The notes under the pieces are model-generated. The model was not told where the DNA came from. It ran no database searches and saw only the letters and a list, made by a program, of their open reading frames with translations. Both the position numbers and the translations under genes were made by a program. DNA of 64,000 nt from Micromonospora tulbaghiae (lineage in GTDB: Bacteria > Actinomycetota > Actinomycetes > Mycobacteriales > Micromonosporaceae): assembly GCF_900091605.1 (NCBI RefSeq), contig NZ_FMCQ01000003.1, positions 1 to 64,000 of the forward strand, read 5' to 3'. This document shows, one piece after another, positions 52,152-60,260 of the stretch; positions within the stretch are counted from its first letter, which is position 1; each line of letters begins with the position of its first letter.

Positions 52152-54677
52152 ATGGTTGATCGCAGCGACCCCGAACCGACCGAGGCGAGCATCCGGCGGG
52201 CACTGGGGCGGGCCGCCACCGGCCGGGCGCTCGACGCCGGCGAGGCCGGCGCGCTGCTGGCCGCCCGCGGGCCGATGCTCGACGACCTGCTCCGGATCGC
52301 CGGCGACATCCGCGACGCCGGGCTGCGCGACGCCGGGCGGCCGGGTGTGGTGACGTACTCGAAGAAGGTCTTCATCCCGCTGACCCGGCTCTGCCGGGAC
52401 CGCTGCCACTACTGCACGTTCGCCACCGTGCCGCACCGGCTGCCCGCCGCCTACCTGGAACGTGACGAGGTGCTGGCGATCGCCCGCGAGGGCGCCGCGC
52501 AGGGCTGCAAGGAGGCGCTGTTCACGCTCGGCGACCGGCCCGAGGAGCGGTGGCCGGCGGCCCGCCGGTGGCTGGACGAGCGGGGGTACGACTCGACGCT
52601 CGACTACCTGCGCGCCTGCGCGGTGGCGGTGCTGGAGGAGACCGGCCTGCTGCCCCACCTCAACCCGGGCGTGCTCACCTGGTCGGAGTTGCAGCGGCTC
52701 AAGCCGGTCGCGCCGAGTATGGGCATGATGCTGGAGACCACCGCCACCCGGCTCTGGTCCGAACCGGGCGGCCCGCACTTCGGCTCGCCGGACAAGGAAC
52801 CGGCGGTACGCCTGCGGGTGCTCGACGACGCCGGCCGGGTCGGGGTGCCGTTCACCACGGGCATTTTGATCGGCATCGGTGAGAACCGGGCCGAGCGGGT
52901 CGACGCGATCTTCGCGATCCGCCGGGCGATGCGGGAGTACGGCCACCTCCAGGAGGTGATCGTGCAGAACTTCCGCGCCAAGCCGGACACCGCGATGCGC
53001 GGCATGCCCGACGCGGAGCTGCACGACCTGGCCGCCACGGTGGCCGTGGCCCGGGTGCTGCTCGGCCCGAAGGCCCGCATCCAGGCCCCGCCGAACCTCA
53101 TCGCGGGCGAGTACGACCTGCTGCTGCGCGCCGGCATCGACGACTGGGGCGGCGTCTCCCCGGTCACGCCCGACCACGTCAACCCGGAGCGGCCCTGGCC
53201 GCACCTGGACGAGCTGGCGGCGCGTACCGCGAGTGCCGGGTTCACGCTGCGCGAGCGGCTGACCGTCTACCCGGAGTACGTCCGGGCGGGCGAGCCGTGG
53301 CTGGACCCGCGCCTGCTGCCGCACGTCACCGCGCTCGCCGACCCGGTCACCGGGCTCGCGGTCGAGGCGGCCCGCCCGGTGGGACGGCCCTGGCAGGAGC
53401 CGGAGGAGGTGTACGGCGGCCGCACCGACCTGCACGTCACCATCGACGTCACCGGCCGTACCGACGACCGGCGGGGCGACTTCGACAGCGTGTACGGCGA
53501 CTGGGCCGAGGTGGCCGGCAAGGTGGCGCCGGAGGCGCGCGCGGGCGTACCGCTGGGTGGTGGCGCGGACGCCGACCTGCGGGCGGGCCTGCGGCTGGCC
53601 GCGGACGACCCGGCGGCGCTGCTGACGCCGGCGCACGAGGCCAAGGCGCTGGCGCTGTTCGGCGCGGACGGCCCGGCGCTCGACGAGCTGTGCCGGCTGG
53701 CCGACGACGCTCGCCGGGACGCGGTCGGCGACGACGTGACCTACGTGGTCAACCGCAACATCAATTTCACGAACGTCTGCTATGTGGGCTGCCGGTTCTG
53801 CGCGTTCGCCCAGCGGGAGAGCGACGCCGACGCGTTCCGGCTCTCGCTTTCGCAGGTGGCCGACCGGGCCGAGGAGGCGTGGGCGGCCGGCGCGACCGAG
53901 GTCTGCCTCCAGGGCGGCATCGACCCGAAGATGCCGGTGACCGGTTACGCCGACATCGTTCGCGCGATCAAGGCGCGGGTGCCCGGCATGCACGTGCACG
54001 CGTTCTCCCCGATGGAGATCGTCACCGCCGCGGCGAAGGCCGGTGTGCCGGTGCGGGAGTGGCTGCTCCAGCTCCGCGAGGCCGGGCTGGACACCATCCC
54101 GGGCACCGCCGCCGAGATCCTCGACGACGACGTGCGCTGGGTGCTCACCAAGGGCAAACTGCCGGCCGCCGCCTGGGTCGACGTGGTGAGCACGGCCCAC
54201 GAGCTGGGCATCCGGTCCAGCTCCACGATGATGTACGGCCACGTGGACCACCCGGGCCAGTGGCTCGCCCACTTCCGGGTGCTGGCCGGCGTGCAGGACC
54301 GTACCGGCGGGTTCACCGAGTTCGTGGCGCTGCCGTTCGTGCACACGAACGCGCCGATCTACCTGGCCGGCATCGCCCGCCCGGGCCCGACCTGGCGGGA
54401 GAACCGGGCGGTGCACGCGATGGCCCGGCTGCTGCTGCACGGCCGGATCGACAACATTCAGTGCTCCTGGGTGAAGCTCGGTGACGAAGGCACAGTGGAG
54501 ATGCTGCGCGGCGGCTGCAACGACCTCGGCGGCACGCTGATGGAGGAGACGATCTCCCGGATGGCCGGCTCCGGCAACGGCTCGGCCCGTACCGAGGAGC
54601 AGTTGCGGGCCATCGCCACCGCCGCCGGACGGCCGTTCCGCAAGCGGACGACCGCGTACGGTCACGCCCGCGCCTGA
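52152..54677 (+). CDS. fbiC: FO synthase (7,8-didemethyl-8-hydroxy-5-deazariboflavin synthase), fused CofG-CofH
   Basis: An 841-residue protein made of two radical-SAM halves that together build the deazaflavin FO from tyrosine and a ribityl-pyrimidine. The CofG half has Cys81, Cys85 and Cys88 in CRDRCHYC; the CofH half has Cys543, Cys547 and Cys550 in CYVGCRFC. Both [4Fe-4S] sites are intact and the fusion is the usual actinobacterial form. It lies 1.2 kb from the divergently read fbiA-fbiB, so three F420 genes sit together here. A stem-loop follows at 54717-54748. Confidence 0.95.
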   Translation: MVDRSDPEPTEASIRRALGRAATGRALDAGEAGALLAARGPMLDDLLRIAGDIRDAGLRDAGRPGVVTYSKKVFIPLTRLCRDRCHYCTFATVPHRLPAAYLERDEVLAIAREGAAQGCKEALFTLGDRPEERWPAARRWLDERGYDSTLDYLRACAVAVLEETGLLPHLNPGVLTWSELQRLKPVAPSMGMMLETTATRLWSEPGGPHFGSPDKEPAVRLRVLDDAGRVGVPFTTGILIGIGENRAERVDAIFAIRRAMREYGHLQEVIVQNFRAKPDTAMRGMPDAELHDLAATVAVARVLLGPKARIQAPPNLIAGEYDLLLRAGIDDWGGVSPVTPDHVNPERPWPHLDELAARTASAGFTLRERLTVYPEYVRAGEPWLDPRLLPHVTALADPVTGLAVEAARPVGRPWQEPEEVYGGRTDLHVTIDVTGRTDDRRGDFDSVYGDWAEVAGKVAPEARAGVPLGGGADADLRAGLRLAADDPAALLTPAHEAKALALFGADGPALDELCRLADDARRDAVGDDVTYVVNRNINFTNVCYVGCRFCAFAQRESDADAFRLSLSQVADRAEEAWAAGATEVCLQGGIDPKMPVTGYADIVRAIKARVPGMHVHAFSPMEIVTAAAKAGVPVREWLLQLREAGLDTIPGTAAEILDDDVRWVLTKGKLPAAAWVDVVSTAHELGIRSSSTMMYGHVDHPGQWLAHFRVLAGVQDRTGGFTEFVALPFVHTNAPIYLAGIARPGPTWRENRAVHAMARLLLHGRIDNIQCSWVKLGDEGTVEMLRGGCNDLGGTLMEETISRMAGSGNGSARTEEQLRAIATAAGRPFRKRTTAYGHARA

Positions 54678-54716
54678 GGTCGAACCTTTCCCCGCCGCAC
54701 GCCGTACCTGTGGATG

Positions 54717-54748
54717 CCGGCGGCGGTTTCGGCGAGGACCGCCGCCGG
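54717..54748 (+). terminator. Stem-loop after fbiC
   Basis: Arms 54717-54727 and 54738-54748 are a perfect 11-bp stem, loop 10 nt, 40 nt after the stop; no U-run. Confidence 0.6.
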
Positions 54749-54827
54749 TGACCCCGAACCGGGGCCCGGCGGTGTCCGGGCGCCCGGCCCGCTGCGGCGC
54801 TGCGGCGCCGGTCCGGAAAGGTTGCCG

Positions 54828-55121
54828 ATGAGCACTGACGAGACCACCGAGGCGCCGAAACGGCGGACCTGGCCGCGGTTGACCCGCAGGCAGACGCTCA
54901 CCGCCGCGGCGAGCGCCACACTGGGCGCCGCCGCCCTCACCGTGCCGGGCCTGTCCGCCGCGCAGAACGCCCCCACGGCGAGCCGGCGCGACGAGCCGAT
55001 CGTGGTCCACCTCCGCGACGCCGCCGCCGGCGTCATGGACGTCTTCGTCGGCACCAACCGGGTCGAGGTACGCGACCGCGGCCTGGCCGACCGCCTGGTG
55101 CGCGCCGCCGGCCGGCGCTGA
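54828..55121 (+). CDS. Small Tat-type exported protein
   Basis: A 97-residue protein with a twin-arginine signal: TRRQTLT followed by a hydrophobic stretch and a LSAAQNA cleavage region. The mature part is only about 50 residues (EPIVVHLRDAAAGVMDVFVG and RVEVRDRGLADRLVRAA) and has no cysteine. GGAAAGG lies 7 nt before the ATG. It is followed 72 bp later by a DUF4331 gene, so the two may be a unit. Function unknown. Confidence 0.65.
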   Translation: MSTDETTEAPKRRTWPRLTRRQTLTAAASATLGAAALTVPGLSAAQNAPTASRRDEPIVVHLRDAAAGVMDVFVGTNRVEVRDRGLADRLVRAAGRR

Positions 55122-55193
55122 TCCCACCCCTTCACCGGCGCGGGCTCCCGGCGCCGGTTCCGCTTTCCGTTCCCCGACGAAGGTGCGTCCGCC

Positions 55194-56591
55194 ATGTCCT
55201 CTCACCGCGAGGCCCCGGAGATCGCCAAGGATCCGGTAGCCGACAGTTCCGACCTGTACGCGTTCGTCACGCCGAGCCAGCCGGACACGGTCACGTTGAT
55301 CGCCAACTACGTGCCGCTGCAGCTTCCCTCCGGCGGCCCGAACTTCTTCGAGTTCGGTGACGACGTCCGGTACGAGATTCACATCGACAACGACGGGGAC
55401 GGTTATCCAGACGTCACCTATCGTTTCGAATTCACTACCGAGATCACGAACCAGAACAGTTTTCTCTACAACACCGGGCCGATCGAGTCGCTGGAGAGCA
55501 AGAACTGGAACCGGCGGCAGTTCTACCGGCTGACCCGCATCGCGGACGGCCGCGCCCGTGTGCTGGCGCACAAACTGCCCTGCCCGCCGTGCAACGTCGG
55601 GCCGCTGTCCACGCCCAACTACCAGAACCTGGTCCGGCAGGCGACGTTCAAGCTGTCCACCGGCGAGAAGGTGTTCGCGGGCCAGCGGGCCGACGGCTTC
55701 TTCGTCGACCTGGGCGCGGTGTTCGACCTGGGTACGCTGCGGCCGTTCCAGCAGCTGCACGTCGCCGGCAAGAAGCTGTTCCGGACCGAGGGCGAGCCGG
55801 TGAACGCGCTGGACCGGCTCAACGTGCACAGCCTCGCCGTACAGGTGCCGCTGAACCAGGTACGCCGCAAGGCGGCCCGCTACGGCTACGCCGACCGCGC
55901 CTCGACGATCGGGGTCTGGACCAGCGCCTCCCGCCAGCAGGTGCGGGTGCTCGGCGACCGGGTCGCCGCTGATACCGCCGCTGGACCCTTCACCCAGGTG
56001 TCGCGACTCGGTAACCCGTTGTTCAACGAGGTCATCGTGCCGATGTCCAGGAAGGACGTCTGGAACACCCTGCCGCCGTCGGAGGACAAGCGGTTCGCCG
56101 GGTTCGTCGAGCGGCCCGAGCTGGCGTCGCTGCTGCCCACGCTCTACCCGGGCGTGTTCGGAAACCTGGACGCGCTCAACAAGTCGAAGAAGCCACGCGC
56201 GGACCTGGTGGCGATCCTGCTCACCGGCGTCCCGGCCGGACTGATCGACGGCTTCGCCAACACCACAGGCGACGTCCAGGCGGACATGCTGCGGCTGAAC
56301 ACGGCGATCCGGCCCAGCAGCAAGCCGGACCGGTTCGGCGTGCTCGGCGGTGACCTGGCCGGCTTCCCCAACGGGCGCCGCGTCGCCGACGACGTGGTGA
56401 CGATCGCGCTGCGCGCCATCGCCGGGCTGACCGTGCCGCTGGTCGACAAGACGTTCCAGCCGGACGCCGCCGCCGCGGCGGTGACGCCGGGCCTGAGCGC
56501 GGCCGACGTGACAGCGCCGTTCCTGGCCGACTTCCCGTTCCTCGGCACGCCGTACGCCGGGTTCGGCAACCCGCAGGCGAAGAAGTCCTGA
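55194..56591 (+). CDS. DUF4331 family protein
   Basis: A 465-residue protein of the DUF4331 family, recognised by MSSHREAPEIAKDP, DSSDLYAFVTPS and GFGNPQ-type regions. Residues about 65-75 read DNDGDGYPD, a DxDGD pattern like a calcium-binding loop. No signal peptide is visible, whereas many relatives are exported. Role unknown. Start ATG at 55194 has GAAGG about 11 nt upstream. It is flanked by two small genes of the same direction (54828 and 56605), probably one transcription unit. Confidence 0.82.
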   Translation: MSSHREAPEIAKDPVADSSDLYAFVTPSQPDTVTLIANYVPLQLPSGGPNFFEFGDDVRYEIHIDNDGDGYPDVTYRFEFTTEITNQNSFLYNTGPIESLESKNWNRRQFYRLTRIADGRARVLAHKLPCPPCNVGPLSTPNYQNLVRQATFKLSTGEKVFAGQRADGFFVDLGAVFDLGTLRPFQQLHVAGKKLFRTEGEPVNALDRLNVHSLAVQVPLNQVRRKAARYGYADRASTIGVWTSASRQQVRVLGDRVAADTAAGPFTQVSRLGNPLFNEVIVPMSRKDVWNTLPPSEDKRFAGFVERPELASLLPTLYPGVFGNLDALNKSKKPRADLVAILLTGVPAGLIDGFANTTGDVQADMLRLNTAIRPSSKPDRFGVLGGDLAGFPNGRRVADDVVTIALRAIAGLTVPLVDKTFQPDAAAAAVTPGLSAADVTAPFLADFPFLGTPYAGFGNPQAKKS

Positions 56592-56604
56592 CGGGAGGCG
56601 GCCG

Positions 56605-56943
56605 ATGTCACACCATCACGCTCTCGGCCCGTCGGAGGTGGGCAGCGTCGTGCTCGACCTCGGCGGCGACCGGGGCGCACTGATCATCCACACCGGGCGG
56701 GACCTGCACGGCCGGGAGATCGAGATCAGCCGCGTGGACCTCGACGGCCCGCGGACCCACTCGGCCGTACGCGAGCGGCACGTCCGGGACGGTGTGTTCC
56801 ACAGTGCCGTCTACCCGGATCTGGAGGCGGGTGTTTATACCGTCTGGTGGGACGAGAGTACGTCCGCCGGCGCGATCTCGGTCACCGGCGGGTCAGTCGC
56901 CGAATTCGTCTGGCCCACCAGCTCGCCAGCCCGCTTGGACTGA
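56605..56943 (+). CDS. Small uncharacterised protein of the DUF4331 locus
   Basis: A 112-residue acidic, strand-rich protein with many histidines near the N-terminus (MSHHHALG), no cysteine and no signal peptide. GGGAGGCGG precedes the ATG; it begins 13 nt after the DUF4331 stop, so it is co-transcribed. A perfect hairpin (56965-56995) closes the unit. No family recognised. Confidence 0.65.
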   Translation: MSHHHALGPSEVGSVVLDLGGDRGALIIHTGRDLHGREIEISRVDLDGPRTHSAVRERHVRDGVFHSAVYPDLEAGVYTVWWDESTSAGAISVTGGSVAEFVWPTSSPARLD

Positions 56944-56964
56944 GTCGTCAGTCGCGCCGGAACC

Positions 56965-56995
56965 CGCGCCCCGTCCACATGATGGACGGGGCGCG
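56965..56995 (+). terminator. Strong hairpin after the DUF4331 locus
   Basis: Arms 56965-56977 and 56983-56995 form a perfect 13-bp stem with a 5-nt loop, 22 nt after the stop; no U-run. Confidence 0.75.
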
Positions 56996-57258
56996 GTCGG
57001 CGTTGGACGGCTCGACGGGCGGTACCGCGGGAAGCGGGTTACCCTTTGCCCCACCAATTCTGATCTTGGTACGAGCGGCCGGCGGGGGCGTCCGGCCGGC
57101 CTGTCGGCGATGCGCCACGGCAGAAAACTTCCGGCAACTCGCCGGGGAGGGCGTTACTCGTCCGGGGTCTGAATCGATAGGGCAGGTTGCGAGGCTACGG
57201 GCGACCGCGGCGGTCGTCCCGGACGTGTCGGGAGGGCGACTCCATTATCAAGTTTGGC

Positions 57259-57288
57259 TTGACGGCGCACGCATTACACGCGTGTAAT
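57259..57288 (+). promoter_or_regulatory. whiB promoter with 16-bp palindrome
   Basis: TTGACG (57259-57264) and TGTAAT (57283-57288) are spaced 18 nt, the best sigma70-type match in the window. A perfect 16-bp palindrome ATTACACGCGTGTAAT (57273-57288) covers the -10. Its halves TTACAC and GTGTAA fit the BldD half-site TNACNC/GNGTNA, but the spacer is 2 bp rather than the usual 1 bp. Confidence 0.55.
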
Positions 57289-57403
57289 TTGAATGGGGTT
57301 GTTCGCACGGAACGCAACAAATGGTGACCGTACGGACAGGCACGCCTTTCGCGTGGGGGGTTGCAGCGGCGAATGACGCCGGTGCGCGACAAGGAGGCAA
57401 TCG

Positions 57404-57664
57404 ATGGACGGCCAGCTCGAGGTGGCCGACCTGCTCGGGAACGCGCCGGAGTGGCAGGAGCGAGCGCTCTGCTCGCAGACCGACCCGGAGGCGTTCTTTC
57501 CCGAGAAGGGCGGCTCGACCCGCGAGGCGAAGCGCATCTGCTCGCGGTGCGAAGTGAAGACGGAATGCCTGGAGTACGCGCTCGGCCACGACGAGCGGTT
57601 CGGGATCTGGGGTGGCCTCTCCGAGCGGGAGCGGCGCAAGCTCAAGCGGCGGGTAGCCGCCTGA
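57404..57664 (+). CDS. whiB: WhiB-family [4Fe-4S] transcriptional regulator
   Basis: An 86-residue WhiB-like protein. The four cluster ligands are Cys23, Cys46, Cys49 and Cys55, in the C-x22-C-x2-C-x5-C pattern, followed by the turn GIWGG (67-71) and the basic tail RERRKLKRR that contacts DNA. Size and neighbours (fbiA-fbiB, manC, zincin-like protein, DUF3499) indicate the WhiB/WhiB2 (WhmD) group, needed for sporulation septation or cell division. AAGGAGG lies 8 nt before the ATG. The promoter carries a BldD-like palindrome. Confidence 0.92.
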   Translation: MDGQLEVADLLGNAPEWQERALCSQTDPEAFFPEKGGSTREAKRICSRCEVKTECLEYALGHDERFGIWGGLSERERRKLKRRVAA

Positions 57665-57765
57665 TCCGCGTACGGGTCCACGGGCGGTGGGGGCCGCCCG
57701 GACCCGGGTCGCCGTCCGGCCGGAGGGGTCCGGCCGGGTGGCGGCGACCTGTCCGGCCGAACCGG

Positions 57766-58215
57766 TCAGGCCAGCTCGTCCGGATCGACCCCGAGCAGAT
57801 TCGCCACCTGCTCGATGATCACGTCATGCACCAGGTCGGCGAGGTCCTCGCGGTCCATCGCGCGGAACTCCAGCGGCCGCCGGTAGAGCACGATCCGCGG
57901 CGGCACCTCCTGGCGGCCGGGCCGCCCCGGCAGCAGCCGGGCGAGCGGCACCTCGCCGTCCTCCAGCACGTCCGAGTCGTAGACGTTCAGATCCGGCGGG
58001 ACGTCCTCGACCGCGAACTCCACACCGGCCAGCTCCTTGGCGAACCGGCGTTCGAGCGTCTCCACGGTGTCGAGCACCAGATCGTCGAAGACCTCGGCCT
58101 TCGTCCGCGCCAGCGGCACCGTGGCCGGCACCAGCCGCCCGCGCAGCCCGCGACCGTGCCGGTCACGGTGGGTGCGCCGGCCGGAGCCGGGGCGGCGGTT
58201 CTGGGGGCTCGTCAT
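57766..58215 (-). CDS. Metallopeptidase (zincin-like) family protein lacking the HExxH motif
   Basis: A 149-residue protein. It fits the small zincin-like family usually found beside whiB and DUF3499 (PPDLNVYDSD, PPRIVLYRRPLEFRA, LVHDVIIEQVANLLG). In active relatives the last segment contains HExxH; here it is HDVIIEQVAN, so the zinc ligands are missing and peptidase activity is unlikely. The ATG at 58215 has TACCCT 7 nt upstream and is probably leaderless. It converges on whiB. Confidence 0.78.
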   Translation of the reverse strand: MTSPQNRRPGSGRRTHRDRHGRGLRGRLVPATVPLARTKAEVFDDLVLDTVETLERRFAKELAGVEFAVEDVPPDLNVYDSDVLEDGEVPLARLLPGRPGRQEVPPRIVLYRRPLEFRAMDREDLADLVHDVIIEQVANLLGVDPDELA

Positions 58216-58222
58216 GACGCAC

Positions 58223-58228
58223 AGGGTA
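58223..58228 (-). promoter_or_regulatory. -10 hexamer TACCCT of the zincin-like gene
   Basis: TACCCT on the minus strand, 7 nt before the ATG at 58215. Confidence 0.5.
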
Positions 58229-58356
58229 GCCCGGGCCGGCGGCCCGCCCGCTGTCGCGCGGCCGTCCGGCGTGCCGGTGCGCCGACCGGAGGAATTGTGA
58301 TCACCATGACGGGCGTGTCGTAACGCGAAGCGGTGCGCCGGACCCGGTAATGGGGA

Positions 58357-58362
58357 TACCCT
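58357..58362 (+). promoter_or_regulatory. -10 hexamer TACCCT of the DUF3499 gene
   Basis: TACCCT, 6 nt before the GTG at 58369; no Shine-Dalgarno. Confidence 0.5.
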
Positions 58363-58368
58363 GCCGCC

Positions 58369-58740
58369 GTGAGGTCACCACGGCGCTGCTCCCGTAACGG
58401 CTGCCCCCGGCAAGCGGTCGCCACATTGACCTATGTCTACAACGAGTCGACAGCGGTGGTGGGCCCGCTCGCGGCGTTCGCCGAACCGCACACGTACGAC
58501 CTGTGTGAGCCGCACGCCCGCAGCCTGACCGCCCCGCGCGGCTGGGACGTGGTGCGGCACGAGGGCGAGTTCGAGCCGCCGCCGCCCACCACGGACGACC
58601 TGGTGGCGCTGGCCGAGGCGGTACGCGAGGCCGCACGCCCGGCCCCGCCCCGCCCTCCGGAGGACGAGCCCACCACGAAGCCCCAGACCCCCCAGCAGGG
58701 CCGCCGGGGCCACCTGCGCGTAATCCCACCCCACCACTGA
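58369..58740 (+). CDS. DUF3499 family protein
   Basis: A 123-residue protein with the family N-terminus MRSPRRCSRNGCPRQAVATL, a CxxxxC pair and a later DLCEPHA that could complete a zinc site, and a Pro-rich C-terminus. DUF3499 is actinobacterial and of unknown function; it regularly neighbours whiB and phosphomannomutase genes. Start GTG at 58369 is leaderless by -10 spacing. A stem-loop repeat follows the stop. Confidence 0.85.
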   Translation: MRSPRRCSRNGCPRQAVATLTYVYNESTAVVGPLAAFAEPHTYDLCEPHARSLTAPRGWDVVRHEGEFEPPPPTTDDLVALAEAVREAARPAPPRPPEDEPTTKPQTPQQGRRGHLRVIPPHH

Positions 58741-58784
58741 CCCGCGCGCCCGCGCCCGCGCCTGCGCGCCCCCGCCCCTCACCG

Positions 58785-58847
58785 CGTCGATCATGAAGTT
58801 GACGGCGTTTTCGATCTCCCTGAGTGCCGCCAACTTCATGATCAACG
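58785..58847. repeat. Dispersed stem-loop repeat, copy 2 (GATCATGAAGTTGACGG type)
   Basis: Arms 58785-58806 and 58826-58847 pair over 22 nt with two mismatches; loop 19 nt. It lies between the convergent DUF3499 and FAD oxidoreductase stops. Its arms nearly match those of the copy at 367-431. Confidence 0.75.
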
Positions 58848-58876
58848 GGGTGAGGTGGGGTGGAAGGGGGAGTGGG

Positions 58877-60256
58877 TCAGTGGCCCAGGAAGCGGTTGAA
58901 GAGGTCTGCCCGGCGGGACGGGCGATGGGTTCTGTGCTCGCTGCGGTCGGCTGAGGACATGATCTTCAGGCCGGCGTTCATGGCGAGCCAGCGCAGCGGC
59001 TCCGGTTCCCAGTGGGGGGAGCGGTGCCCCACCCAGGGCAGCGCGGTCAGGTCGCTGTCCACGCCTCGGATCAGGCCGGCGAGCGTACGCCCGGCGAGGT
59101 TGCTGGTGCCGACGCCGTCACCGACGTAGCCGCCCGCCCAGGCCAGCCCGGTACGCCGGTCCAGCCCCACCGACGCGGACCAGTCCCGGGCCACGCCGAG
59201 CGGCCCGCCCCAGGCGTGCGTCACCGGCACGTCCGGTCCGAGCACCGGGAACAGTTCCCCGAGCGCCCGGCGCAGCGCCGCGAACACCCGGGGCTCCCGG
59301 TCGAAGTCCTGCCGCACCCGGGAGGCGTAGTGGTAGGGCGCGCCCCGCCCGCCGAACGCGAGCCGGCCGTCGGCGGTGCGCTGGCCGTACACGATGACGT
59401 GCCGGTAGTCGGAGAACGTCTCCCGCTCCGCCAGCCCGATCCGCGCCCAGGTCTCCTCGGGCAGCGGCGGGGTGGCCACCATCAGCGAGTAGACCGGTGC
59501 CACCACACGCCGCTGGCCGGGCAGCCCCGGCGTGTAGCCCTCGGTCGCGCGCACCACCACCGGTGCCCGGACCACGCCCGCCGCTGTCGCCGCCGCGCCG
59601 GGCCGCAGCGCGGTCACCGCTGTGTGCTCGTGGATGCGTACGCCCCGGCGTTCCACCGCCCGGGCCAGGCCCCGGACCAGCTTCGCCGGGTGCACGGCCG
59701 CGCAGTGCGGGGTGTACGTGCCGCCGCGTACCCCCTCGGCGTTGCACCGCGCGGCGGCCTCGTCGGCGTCGAGCAGCGTCAGGTCGTCGTCGGTGAGCCC
59801 GTGCGCGTGGGCCTGGGCTACCTCGGCGCGGGCCCGGCCGAGCTGGGCCTCGCTGCGGGCCAGCGTCACAGTGCCGCCGGCCTGCCAGTCGCACTCGATG
59901 CCCTCGGCGGCGGCGACCCGGCCCACCTCGCCGACCGTGTCGTGCATGGCCCGCTGCATGGCCAGTGCCCGGTCCCGGCCGTGCCGGCGGGCCAGCGCCG
60001 GCAGCGAGGTGGGGAACAGTGCCGAGCACCAGCCGCCGTTGCGCCCGGACGCTCCGTACCCGGCGATCTCCCGCTCCAGCACGACGACGCGCAGCGTGGG
60101 GTCGGCCTCGGCCAGGTACCAGGCCGTCCACAGCCCGGTGTACCCGGCGCCCACGATCGCCACGTCGGCGTCCGTGTCGCCGGGCAACCCGGGTCGTGGT
60201 GTCAGCGGCTCGTCCAGGCCGGACAGCCAGTACGACAGGTGCTGGTAGCCCGTCAT
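58877..60256 (-). CDS. FAD-dependent amine oxidoreductase (DAO family)
   Basis: A 459-residue flavoenzyme. The FAD-binding Rossmann motif is VAIVGAGYTGLWTAWYL, followed by ASGRNGGW, and the C-terminal WGGPLGVARD and GYVGDGVGTSNLAG complete the DAO fold. The clade includes PuuB-type gamma-glutamylputrescine oxidases. It starts 4 nt after the stop of the aminotransferase gene, so the two are co-transcribed and likely act on the same amine. Polyamine uptake genes lie just upstream. Confidence 0.85.
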   Translation of the reverse strand: MTGYQHLSYWLSGLDEPLTPRPGLPGDTDADVAIVGAGYTGLWTAWYLAEADPTLRVVVLEREIAGYGASGRNGGWCSALFPTSLPALARRHGRDRALAMQRAMHDTVGEVGRVAAAEGIECDWQAGGTVTLARSEAQLGRARAEVAQAHAHGLTDDDLTLLDADEAAARCNAEGVRGGTYTPHCAAVHPAKLVRGLARAVERRGVRIHEHTAVTALRPGAAATAAGVVRAPVVVRATEGYTPGLPGQRRVVAPVYSLMVATPPLPEETWARIGLAERETFSDYRHVIVYGQRTADGRLAFGGRGAPYHYASRVRQDFDREPRVFAALRRALGELFPVLGPDVPVTHAWGGPLGVARDWSASVGLDRRTGLAWAGGYVGDGVGTSNLAGRTLAGLIRGVDSDLTALPWVGHRSPHWEPEPLRWLAMNAGLKIMSSADRSEHRTHRPSRRADLFNRFLGH

Positions 60257-60260
60257 CGGC

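Larger units (their letters stand above)
56944..57403. other. 460-bp intergenic region upstream of whiB
   Basis: It holds the terminator at 56965-56995 and the whiB promoter and palindrome at 57259-57288. Between 57000 and 57240 no gene, tRNA or repeat was recognised; from 57289 to 57403 it is the presumed 5' leader of whiB with AAGGAGG before the ATG. Confidence 0.6.

Noticed and set aside
51672..55829. Open frame of 1385 codons on the minus strand
   Set aside because: Runs antisense through fbiC, the Tat protein gene and part of the DUF4331 gene; no recognisable domain.
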